This document shows positions 43,119 through 51,611 of a DNA stretch of 64,000 bases, piece after piece (within the stretch, counting starts at the first letter, position 1; the number at the start of each line of letters is the position of its first letter). Both the position numbers and the translations under genes were made by a program. The DNA comes from Segetibacter aerophilus. Its GTDB lineage: Bacteria > Bacteroidota > Bacteroidia > Chitinophagales > Chitinophagaceae. The stretch spans positions 270,176 to 334,175 of the forward strand of contig NZ_BJYT01000006.1 of the NCBI RefSeq assembly GCF_007991655.1. Reading direction: 5' to 3'. The notes beneath the pieces were generated by a model. The model ran no database searches and was not told the origin of the DNA. It worked only from the letters and a program-made list of their open reading frames with translations.

Positions 43119-44225
43119 TTAAAAACCACGACCTCCTGTGGCTAACCGATAAACTTTTGGAAAGATTTTTCTAAACAAAGCACCTGTTACAAGACAAACA
43201 AAAAATATAAAAATTGGTACAACGAGGTAAGTGAGCAAACGATAATTAGGCAAGTGGTTCCAGTACACAAAGGCAAGCCGTGTAGTGTAATGAACCAATG
43301 GAACATGGAAAGCAAAAATTATAAAGGAGAACGAGGCGGCCCATTGAAACCATTTTTTCTCCATACACCATTTCACCACAGGATCTGCGCCAAACCAAAT
43401 AGCCAGGATGCCAGCCCCAATTGAAATGTCATGTAGCGCATAGAGTATAAAAGGGGTTCCGGCATTTGTTGGGTCAAGCTCAAAAGCCATAAAGGTTTTA
43501 ATAACACTTATTCCCAGAAAAAATAACCAGCTAAGGTAATGACTAAACCACAACGGTTTTTTATAAATAGGATAATTGTATTTGTTGATGAGAACACCCA
43601 AAGAAAAAAAGAATAACCCTTGTCCCTCGATGAAAAGGAAGCTAAACACAGTATGCCAAAATAGAAAAACGATGGCAAGCCATACCATTGGCGCTTTCGA
43701 TATGAACCAACTAATAAAAGGGTAGAGCACGTTGTAGATAAACAAGCTCCTGATAAACCATAAGTGAAAAGAAACGGGCCTTACAAGCCATCGATACAAA
43801 ACTCCAGGCCATCCAATTTCATTGTAAGGGCGGTTGTCGCCTAACTGATCGAGTGCAGCATCCCTTACCGCCTGGGCGGTCACATCGAACTGCTGCCAAA
43901 TGAAAGTGACTAAAATCCCTACTGCACTCCAAAAGAAAAAGGGGACAATTAAAGTAGCAAAACGTCTTTTTATTCTTTCGGCATACGGTTTTTTATCTTG
44001 TAGTGAATAGATGTATCCGGAGATAATGAACAACAATGGTATGCGAAATCGAAGGGCGCCATTGGCCAAAAAGTATTCTATAAAGGTGGTGAAAGTAAGT
44101 GGCTCTTGTACTGTGCTATACGGAGTGAGATAGCTATCCTGCAAATTATATCCATGAACATACAATAAAAGCGATATTGATACGAAGGAATAAAATTTAA
44201 ATTTTTGACTAAGGAAACGATCCAT
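43119..44225 (-). CDS. Acyltransferase-3 family membrane protein
   Basis: 368 aa with about ten membrane helices. The family hallmark R-I-P-L-L-F-I-I-S-G-Y near residue 58 and a conserved N-terminal His region are present. These enzymes transfer acyl or succinyl groups to sugars of lipids, glycans or glucans, but the acceptor here is unknown. It lies between the sensor kinase and SPFH genes, not obviously coupled to either. Confidence 0.88.
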   Translation of the reverse strand: MDRFLSQKFKFYSFVSISLLLYVHGYNLQDSYLTPYSTVQEPLTFTTFIEYFLANGALRFRIPLLFIISGYIYSLQDKKPYAERIKRRFATLIVPFFFWSAVGILVTFIWQQFDVTAQAVRDAALDQLGDNRPYNEIGWPGVLYRWLVRPVSFHLWFIRSLFIYNVLYPFISWFISKAPMVWLAIVFLFWHTVFSFLFIEGQGLFFFSLGVLINKYNYPIYKKPLWFSHYLSWLFFLGISVIKTFMAFELDPTNAGTPFILYALHDISIGAGILAIWFGADPVVKWCMEKKWFQWAASFSFIIFAFHVPLVHYTTRLAFVYWNHLPNYRLLTYLVVPIFIFFVCLVTGALFRKIFPKVYRLATGGRGF

Positions 44226-44369
44226 TTGTAATTTTTAGTAACTGCTTTTGCTTCAACAATTCTGTTGAAAATAAAATTTTCACTTTTGCAACCGAGGAAA
44301 TAGACCGGTATAATGTATTCTGTTATTTTGAAAAACGGTCGTAAAAATATTTAAAGAGACTGAAGCAGA

Positions 44370-47300
44370 TTAAACAACAGGAATAGTGAGGTTGACAGAT
44401 GTGCCTTTTCCTTTTTGAGATTCTATTGTTATGTATCCGTTCAACTGATCTGCTCTTTTTTGCATGTTACCCAAACCGTTGCCGTCTGCTTCCGCTACAT
44501 CAAACCCAACTCCGTCATCTTTCACAACTAATAATAACTTCCTATTTTTCATTGTTAAACGCATCTCCAGGTGTTTTGCCTGCGAGTATTTTGCAGCATT
44601 ATTTACTGCTTCTTTAAAAATTAAGAAGAAGTCTCTTCTTGCTTCCATATTTAGTTTTACATCGTTTACGCTGTCGTCTATATTAAAATTAAAATCTATC
44701 TCTTTTGCCTCTAAAACATTCGTAGCAAATTCTCTCATACGTGCCGTAATTTTTTGCATGCTATCGTTGGCGGGTTTAATACTCCAGACAATATCATCCA
44801 TTGCATCCATCATTCGTTCACTGTATTCGCTGATTTTGCCCAGGTATTCAGTGGTCTTGCCATTGTCGACCTCAACCTTATTTTTAGCCATTGAACTTAG
44901 AATGTTTATGGTGCTTAAAGTGCTACCCATATCATCATGCAAGTCTCTTGCAACCCTTGTTCGTAACGACTCTACTGCAAGCAACCGATTAACCCTAATA
45001 TCGTGAACAGCATAAACAAGCAGGGCAACAATAAACAACAAAAAGCTCATAAACCACCATGTTTTATAATAGGGAGGTTTTATATAAATATTTAAATCGG
45101 TGACATTTGAACATCGCATGCCTTCGATATTCTCGCAATATATTTTAAACGAATATTTCCCTGGTGGCAATAAAGAGTAGTTTACGAAGTACGAGCGGTC
45201 GGCCTTCACCCAGTCCTTGTCGATCCCTTCCATTTTGTAGTAGTAGGTTAGTTTATCTCGCTGACGATAACTAAGCGAAGCAAAATAAATGCTTAGAGAG
45301 TTTTCATCGTTTTTAAGACTTATCCTGGGCTTGGACAACAATGAGTCTACCGGAAGATATTGATTAAATAGTTTAAAGTCGGTAATGGTAACATCCGGAG
45401 GAGGCTGAGTGGTCGAAAACATAGCAGGATTAAACATGATTACCGAGTTGCTTCCTCCAAAAATGATCTCGCCAAAACTAGTACTATAGTCTGCAGCGAT
45501 AGTTAGTTCTGCTAGTACTACCCCATCTCTTCGTCCATAGGGAGTTATATGTTTGTTATTTGGATTGTACCGGCACAGGCCGTTGCTTGTGACAATCCAT
45601 AAAAATCCTTTTTCATCCGTTCTTAGTCTTATTACTGTGTTGGAAGGAAGCCCGTCTTCATATTGAACCTTCAAAACAGTCCGGGTAGCTTTGTCTATAA
45701 AATGAAGTGCTCCGCCAGCAAAAACGATCTGATCGTTTTTAAGTTGTTCGATGTCCGTTCCAGTATTGCTGTATAAGCTGTTCCAGCCACCATCGTCTGT
45801 ATACCGTTGTAATATTTTGCCGTTCGACGGGTCAATCGCATAGAGTCCGCTTTCGCGTGTCGCAAGCCACATCCAGCCTTGCCGGTCAATAAATACTTTA
45901 TAGATGATAGTACCTATCTCAAGTACTACCGAAAATTTGTTGTTACTGTATTTAATGAGGCGTCCGCCTTGAGTCGCCAGCCACATTTGTCCCTGCTTAT
46001 CTTCAGTTATGTATTGAATTCTGCTGTTATTGAATTCGGGTGGATGTAAGTATTGCAGCTTTTTAGTTTCAAGATTGCGTATTACCAACACACCGCTGTT
46101 GCAACCTGTCCAAACATCGCCGGTAGTACTTTGAATGCTTAAGCTCCAGGTTTGATAAACTGCATCTTTCAGCGACTGCGGCCATTCAGCAGGCGGCGGT
46201 TGAGTGTACCAGGGAATATTAATACTCTTTAAAAACCGGTCTGTAGCCGTTACTCCTCTTCTCCCTGACGCGAAGAGCAGGTTGCCGTTTGGCAGTTCCA
46301 TGATATCATTAATTGCAGTCGGTCCGGTTTTGTCGGTAAAAGTCGAATTGACTACAGAAGAATTAGAGCTTCCCGTTGCGGTGTAGTAAATGCCCTGGTT
46401 GGTTGCAAGCCATATGTTACCCTCTTTATCCTCGAGTATTTGAAAGACTGATTCATAGTCGATAGAAATATTATCGTTTCCGGTTCCGCTTTTTATATAA
46501 TCAAAGCGGTGAGCGTTTTTATCGAAATTTAAAAGGGCGTTCAAACCGTAGATCCAAAGGTCACCTTCCTTAGTTTCAAAAATGTGCCTGTAATCATTTG
46601 AACCCCGCACTCCATAATCCAAGCCAGCCGTGTCTTTATTTAAGTAGCTACTTCCGGTGCTATCGAGGCAAAATCTGTACTGCTGCGATCCATTACCCCA
46701 CTTAGGATAGCCAAACAACCAGATTCTATGCAACCTGTCGATATAGATTTTGCCAACGTTGCTATTAATGCGTGCATCGTTTAGAATAGGGAGGTTAGCT
46801 GGATTATTTCGGCTATACCACATCTGCCTGCTTCTTTTGTCATAAATACACAAGCCGCTGTCGCAGCCAAACCAATACTGTTGCTTTGCCTTGTTTTCAA
46901 AAGCGGCGAGCGTATTAAGAGCCCATCCCTTTGGTAGTGGAAAAAGATTGTCATCAACAAAAGAATTGTCCTTTTTATTAAAGTGCAAAATGCCGTAGTT
47001 CTGTACGTTCAGATAGATTTCTCCCTGCGAGTCTTTCCAAAGCCGGTATTCGGATGAGGCCGGAATTTTCCTTAAAGGCTTTAAAACAATTTTTTTGTAG
47101 ATAAAAGTAGATGGATCAAATATGCCGAACTGTCGAAGCGTAAACATCCCCAGGATAAGTTTGCCACTATCAGCGGGTACTATTTGGGAAATGCGGGGAT
47201 ACATTAGTTTGTCACCGCCGTTTTTGCTGGTACTAATCTGTATGAATTTACTACCATCAAATCGTTGCAAGCCATTTGCAGTACCGATCCAAATGAATCC

Positions 47301-47444
47301 TTTTTCGTCCTGGTGAAGGCTGGTAACGTGATTGCTGGCAAGGCCGATACCGTCATCGGTAGTGATGTGGGTAAAAGTAAAGCGCTGCGCCGGCAGAGTC
47401 GTAGTAAAAAGCAGTAGTAGGCTAACGAAAAAAAAGGCTCTCAT
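44370..47444 (-). CDS. Propeller-type sensor histidine kinase
   Basis: 1024 aa. Signal peptide, then about 700 residues of periplasmic two-component-regulator-propeller repeats (G-F-I-W-I-G-T-A-N-G-L and similar), then a Y_Y_Y domain (Y-S-F-K-I-Y-C-E-N), one membrane helix near 800, a HisKA_3-type region with phospho-acceptor His in A-R-D-L-H-D-D-M-G-S, and a HATPase C-terminus (N-N-A-A-K-Y-S, D-D-G-V-G-F, G-L-G-N-M). No receiver is fused and none lies next to it. It likely senses extracellular polysaccharide-type signals. Confidence 0.92.
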   Translation of the reverse strand: MRAFFFVSLLLLFTTTLPAQRFTFTHITTDDGIGLASNHVTSLHQDEKGFIWIGTANGLQRFDGSKFIQISTSKNGGDKLMYPRISQIVPADSGKLILGMFTLRQFGIFDPSTFIYKKIVLKPLRKIPASSEYRLWKDSQGEIYLNVQNYGILHFNKKDNSFVDDNLFPLPKGWALNTLAAFENKAKQQYWFGCDSGLCIYDKRSRQMWYSRNNPANLPILNDARINSNVGKIYIDRLHRIWLFGYPKWGNGSQQYRFCLDSTGSSYLNKDTAGLDYGVRGSNDYRHIFETKEGDLWIYGLNALLNFDKNAHRFDYIKSGTGNDNISIDYESVFQILEDKEGNIWLATNQGIYYTATGSSNSSVVNSTFTDKTGPTAINDIMELPNGNLLFASGRRGVTATDRFLKSINIPWYTQPPPAEWPQSLKDAVYQTWSLSIQSTTGDVWTGCNSGVLVIRNLETKKLQYLHPPEFNNSRIQYITEDKQGQMWLATQGGRLIKYSNNKFSVVLEIGTIIYKVFIDRQGWMWLATRESGLYAIDPSNGKILQRYTDDGGWNSLYSNTGTDIEQLKNDQIVFAGGALHFIDKATRTVLKVQYEDGLPSNTVIRLRTDEKGFLWIVTSNGLCRYNPNNKHITPYGRRDGVVLAELTIAADYSTSFGEIIFGGSNSVIMFNPAMFSTTQPPPDVTITDFKLFNQYLPVDSLLSKPRISLKNDENSLSIYFASLSYRQRDKLTYYYKMEGIDKDWVKADRSYFVNYSLLPPGKYSFKIYCENIEGMRCSNVTDLNIYIKPPYYKTWWFMSFLLFIVALLVYAVHDIRVNRLLAVESLRTRVARDLHDDMGSTLSTINILSSMAKNKVEVDNGKTTEYLGKISEYSERMMDAMDDIVWSIKPANDSMQKITARMREFATNVLEAKEIDFNFNIDDSVNDVKLNMEARRDFFLIFKEAVNNAAKYSQAKHLEMRLTMKNRKLLLVVKDDGVGFDVAEADGNGLGNMQKRADQLNGYITIESQKGKGTSVNLTIPVV

Positions 47445-47938
47445 GTATATGCAAAAATCTAGTACTTCGAAACAATTTTAACTACAGCGACAGGAAAACC
47501 ACATGTTTATGTGAGTTGATCTTTCTTACACTGTTTGCTTAACAAAATAATTCTTTTTTCGCTCGTTGGAAATCTTTGTTCATTTGGTGTCTGATACTTT
47601 CAACGTTTTTAGGGGGTCATTGCTAAAACTTTAAAGGTGCTACTTTAAGCCTTTTGTTTGCCTTTTGTCTAGTACAGCAAAACATGAAAAAGCAGCATAA
47701 AGAATAGAAAGTACAAGGGAGTGACACAACGATGTTGAAAAATAATTTACTGCTCACGTAAAAAAACAAACTATGCCTGTAGCACGTGACCTTAAAGTGT
47801 TGGCCAAAAATTGAAATAGTTTCGGCTCTTCAAATTACCGCCTTCCTACCTACAACCTGTTCTTGTTATCTTCGTGGGGTAAAACGTATTGCACGCCAGA
47901 CATGAAACTTATCATTATTTAAAATTTTAGGGTTAATT
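47445..47938. other. 494-bp divergent intergenic region
   Basis: Between the sensor kinase (minus) and the EamA transporter (plus). It holds repeat copy 5 (47711-47730). No convincing gene was seen; a short ORF on the minus strand runs through the EamA gene and is a shadow. Confidence 0.6.
47711..47730 (-). repeat. Dispersed 20-bp intergenic repeat, copy 5
   Basis: Reverse-orientation copy with one mismatch (GTACAAGGGAGTGACACAAC). It lies between divergent genes. Confidence 0.8.
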
Positions 47939-48898
47939 ATGTCAATACCTGCAATAGAAAAAGGGCCTTCAAAATTACTGGTGCTGGCGGCATTTGCTGC
48001 CTTGTACATTATTTGGGGTTCAACATATTTAGGCATACGAATTAGTATTAAAACAATTCCACCCTTTTTCCTTGTAGCATGCAGGTTTCTTGTTGCCGGA
48101 GCCATGCTATTAGGATGGTGTCTATTTAAAGGGGAAAAAGTGCCTTCTTTAAAAGTGTTTAGCACGATAAGCGTAGGGGGTTTTTTAATGTTGTTTATGG
48201 GCAACGGTGCAGTCTCATGGGCTGAGCAATATTTGCCAAGTGGAATAGCTGCTATTATTGTAGCAACAGTGCCCCTTTGGTTTGTGCTGCTCGACAAGGG
48301 CCAGTGGAAATTTCATTTCTCTAATAAAATAATTATTCTCGGTTTTCTTGTCGGCTTTTCAGGCGTGCTCTTACTTTTTGCGGGGAAAGGGTCGACCGAT
48401 TTTCTAGGAGACAAAATGAAACTGGTAGGTTTTTTTGTGCTTATTGTTGGAACCGTTGCCTGGGCCACAGGTTCATTATATTCAAAATACAAAAAGGTAG
48501 AAGCGTCGGTCACAATGAAAGCTGCTGTTCAAATGTTGGCAGCAGGTGTAATTTCAGTTTTTGCCGGTTTAGTGGCAAGCGAGCAAAAGCACTTTTCTTT
48601 TAGCCAAATTTCAGGAAGCTCATTTGCTGCACTACTATACCTAATCATTATGGGTTCTTTGGTTGGTTATATGTCGTACATCTGGTTGCTAAGCGTTCGC
48701 CCGGCTTCGGTTGTCGGAACATATGCTTATGTAAATCCTGTAGTCGCCGTTTTTCTGGGTTGGCTGATAGTAGATGAACAAATCACCATGCAGCAAATTG
48801 TTGCCTTGGTAGTGATACTTGCAGGAGTGATACTGGTAAATTTTGCGCCCGAACCGAAGAAAGCAGTTATTGTACGAGAGGCTGAAAGTGTTGTCTGA
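47939..48898 (+). CDS. EamA-family (DMT superfamily) exporter
   Basis: 319 aa with ten membrane helices in two EamA repeats. Y-I-I-W-G-S-T-Y-L-G-I-R near the N-terminus and Y-A-Y-V-N-P-V-V-A-V-F-L-G-W in the second half are the family hallmarks, closest to YedA-like members. It exports an unknown metabolite, perhaps an amino acid. The gluconokinase gene follows in the same direction. Confidence 0.88.
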   Translation: MSIPAIEKGPSKLLVLAAFAALYIIWGSTYLGIRISIKTIPPFFLVACRFLVAGAMLLGWCLFKGEKVPSLKVFSTISVGGFLMLFMGNGAVSWAEQYLPSGIAAIIVATVPLWFVLLDKGQWKFHFSNKIIILGFLVGFSGVLLLFAGKGSTDFLGDKMKLVGFFVLIVGTVAWATGSLYSKYKKVEASVTMKAAVQMLAAGVISVFAGLVASEQKHFSFSQISGSSFAALLYLIIMGSLVGYMSYIWLLSVRPASVVGTYAYVNPVVAVFLGWLIVDEQITMQQIVALVVILAGVILVNFAPEPKKAVIVREAESVV

Positions 48899-49070
48899 TT
48901 TGTTTGAGTTAATAAGAGAAGCCTAATTGGAGCAGGCAGTAGTATTAAAACTTAGCTATTGTTGCGTCGCGCTCTTGAACAGAATCGCATTCCTCGGCAT
49001 TAATTACGTTTTAAAGACAGACCTGCAATCGGGTTTCTCCAGCTTTGACCGTCGTTTTTATACTACATAC

Positions 49071-50531
49071 ATGAAATATTATCTTGGAATTGATATAGGG
49101 ACTACCTCGTCAAAAGCTGTAGCGTTTTCTGAAACGGGTCAAGTTGTCGGAGACTGTTCATTCCCGTATCAAATGCATCATCCACAAACCGGTTGGAGTG
49201 AGCAGGACCCCGAAATAATCTTTACGGCTGTCGTCAATGCTATCAATAAAGTTGTTCTAACGCTTGCTCCACATCTTCCCATATTCATTTCTTTTAGTGC
49301 CGCAATGCATAGTTTGATAGCAGTAGATGAGAAAGGCAAGCCACTTACACAATGTATCATTTGGGCAGATAACCGGTCGGACTTAATTGCTCAAAAGCTA
49401 AGAGCAACGGAAGAAGGTGAACAATTTTACCACTCGACAGGAGTGCCAATTCACTCAATGTCACCACTTTGCAAATTATTGTGGTTAAGAGAAAATGCAC
49501 CTGAAATATTTAAAACTGCTTTCAAGTTTATCGGTATCAAAGAGTTTATTTTTTATAAATTTTTTAGTCAGTTTGTTGTCGATACTTCTATAGCTTCAGC
49601 TACCGGATTGCTAAATAGTAAGTCTCTCCAATGGGATGAGGAAATATTAAATTATGTAAGTATTACCGCCGATCGCCTTTCAACTGTCGTTTCTACGAAA
49701 GCCATTTTTCGCGACCATACTTTCAACGGTCTTACTAATATAAAGGAGGTGCCCTTTGTGGTGGGAGCAAGCGACGGTGCACTGTCCAACCTGGGAACCG
49801 GTGCAACAGGTAAGGCAATGGCAATTACTATTGGTACAAGTGGCGCTGCGCGAATGATTATATCGCAGCCGAAAACAGATGCCGGCATGAGAACGTTCTG
49901 CTATCACCTGAAAGACGATTTATATGTGGCGGGCGGTGCGAATAATAATGGAGCAGTTGTTCTTCAATGGTTGAAAGAAAGTCTGTTAGAGGCTAAGGAA
50001 GATTACGATGAGCTTTTTGAAAAGGCAAAAGTGATTAAGCCCGGAAGCGACGATTTGTTATTTCTTCCATATATCCTGGGCGAGCGAGCCCCTATTTGGA
50101 ACGCTAATGCTAAGGGCGTTTTCTTCGGCCTAAACGTTCAACATACAAAGGCACATATGGTGCGTGCTTCTCTTGAAGGCGTTATTTTTAGTATGTACAG
50201 TATTATATCCATTTTAGCACAGCAACACGAAGTAAGTGAACTACATGGGTCAGGTGGGTTTGCAAAAAGTCCATTATGGGTGCAGATGTTGGCTGATATT
50301 TCCGGTCTAAAAGTGCTTGTTTCCGATACCGTAGAAAGCTCAGCTTTAGGTGCAGTGATGTTAGGCGCCGAAGCGCTGGGAATAGAAACAATCCTTAAGT
50401 TCAATATTATTTCCACTTATGAACCTGACGGAAAAAATCACCAAGTCTATCAAAAGCAATTTGAAAAGTTTGAGCGATTGTACCAGCTGTTAAAAGGAGA
50501 GATGGTTAATGAAGAAATGAGAAAAGGTTAA
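49071..50531 (+). CDS. gntK: FGGY-family carbohydrate kinase, probable gluconokinase
   Basis: 486 aa from the ATG at 49071 (M-K-Y-Y-L-G-I-D-I-G-T-T-S-S-K). FGGY phosphate motifs are D-I-G-T-T-S-S-K-A-V and G-A-S-D-G-A-L-S-N-L-G, with the C-terminal L-H-G-S-G-G-F-A-K-S-P-L-W. Overall pattern and length match gluconokinases (gluconate to 6-phosphogluconate). The 48-codon extension upstream looks non-coding. The subfamily call is by memory of pattern only. Confidence 0.85.
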   Translation: MKYYLGIDIGTTSSKAVAFSETGQVVGDCSFPYQMHHPQTGWSEQDPEIIFTAVVNAINKVVLTLAPHLPIFISFSAAMHSLIAVDEKGKPLTQCIIWADNRSDLIAQKLRATEEGEQFYHSTGVPIHSMSPLCKLLWLRENAPEIFKTAFKFIGIKEFIFYKFFSQFVVDTSIASATGLLNSKSLQWDEEILNYVSITADRLSTVVSTKAIFRDHTFNGLTNIKEVPFVVGASDGALSNLGTGATGKAMAITIGTSGAARMIISQPKTDAGMRTFCYHLKDDLYVAGGANNNGAVVLQWLKESLLEAKEDYDELFEKAKVIKPGSDDLLFLPYILGERAPIWNANAKGVFFGLNVQHTKAHMVRASLEGVIFSMYSIISILAQQHEVSELHGSGGFAKSPLWVQMLADISGLKVLVSDTVESSALGAVMLGAEALGIETILKFNIISTYEPDGKNHQVYQKQFEKFERLYQLLKGEMVNEEMRKG

Positions 50532-50549
50532 CTGATTAATTTGATGTGC

Positions 50550-51146
50550 TTAAAAATCTATTCCTAAAGATAGCTGAGCTATTTCGTACTTAAATTCAGT
50601 GGATTCTAATCCCACATTGATAAGACCCTTAAGATAACTGGCGTTAACATTAAGAGATTTATAAATATTATATCCAACCCCTAACACTACGCCCACATTT
50701 CTTGCTTCGGTCTGGTGCTCAAGATCTTCCTTTATACCTTTTGTTGTCCGTTTTGAAGAAATCAATAAATCTGCCTCGGGACCTGCAGCAATAAAAAATC
50801 GAGGGGACAACTTATACTTCAACAACACGGGGATAGAAAGGTAACTGAGGGAATAGTTTCTTTCCGATTTTTCCGCCGTTGCATTTCGGGTGGAAAAAGA
50901 GTATTCTGTTTGTATGCTGAGTTGGTCTTTAATTGGTACATATAACCTGAAACCAAAGGAGATTCCAGGTTTTGGTTTAATATTCCCTGATGTTTCCGGC
51001 ATCGGAAATGCCTTGCTAAAAATCATGTTTGAATAATTACTTCCTAATGTGAACCCAAATCTTTTAAATACTTGTTTACTACTTTCCTGGGCTTTTCCTT
51101 GAATGAAGCACAACATAATAATTAAGGCAGTGGCAAAAATTTTCAT
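50550..51146 (-). CDS. Porin-family outer-membrane beta-barrel protein
   Basis: 198 aa from the ATG at 51146 (M-K-I-F-A-T-A-L-I-I-M-L), with signal peptide to K-A-Q-E. Beta-barrel strands with alternating residues (F-G-F-R-L-Y-V-P, Y-L-S-I-P-V-L-L-K-Y) and ending Q-L-S-L-G-I-D-F resemble the small outer-membrane protein PorT/OMP_b-brl_2 group. It is convergent with gluconokinase (18-bp gap). Confidence 0.78.
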   Translation of the reverse strand: MKIFATALIIMLCFIQGKAQESSKQVFKRFGFTLGSNYSNMIFSKAFPMPETSGNIKPKPGISFGFRLYVPIKDQLSIQTEYSFSTRNATAEKSERNYSLSYLSIPVLLKYKLSPRFFIAAGPEADLLISSKRTTKGIKEDLEHQTEARNVGVVLGVGYNIYKSLNVNASYLKGLINVGLESTEFKYEIAQLSLGIDF

Positions 51147-51230
51147 CACTAATAGTATTTTCTTATTTCCAGCAATGATACAAACGTAAGCACGACAAAA
51201 CAACTCAACCTATTCCCTTTCAACTGCAAT

Positions 51231-51602
51231 TCAACTTTTCTTATTTCGTCCGTTATGAACAATCACCGCCCTTAATAGACTTCCCGTCAGACCAGCAAAG
51301 CCGCTAACAATTGCTCCTACAATTGCAGTAACAATAATGATAAGTAGGTATGACTTTTTATGAAACAATAAGTCAGCAACCTTGGCGGCCAGGAGATGAT
51401 TGTTTTGTTGATCGATCAAGTAAGACTGGAAACCCCACAAAAGAAATATTGCAATTGAAGCAGATAGGAAAGCCAATAAAGGTTTCTGGGGAATAACTGC
51501 AGCTACAATAAAAGCAACCAAGGCAATGATCCACCAAGGTAAAAATAAGGCGGTTGCAAAACTTAGTAACGCAGTAAGAATCGTGGCTATTAGAAATTTC
51601 AT
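51231..51602 (-). CDS. Small four-helix membrane protein, hypothetical
   Basis: 123 aa. Four hydrophobic helices (about 3-20, 22-38, 46-62, 78-104) with a short basic tail. It starts 9 bp after the penicillin acylase stop on the same strand, so it is likely co-transcribed with it. No family is recognised beyond small integral membrane proteins. Confidence 0.7.
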   Translation of the reverse strand: MKFLIATILTALLSFATALFLPWWIIALVAFIVAAVIPQKPLLAFLSASIAIFLLWGFQSYLIDQQNNHLLAAKVADLLFHKKSYLLIIIVTAIVGAIVSGFAGLTGSLLRAVIVHNGRNKKS

Positions 51603-51611
51603 GAATAAAAA

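Noticed and set aside
47866..48297. 143-aa minus-strand open frame opposite the EamA transporter
   Set aside because: It is the shadow of a clear membrane transporter gene.
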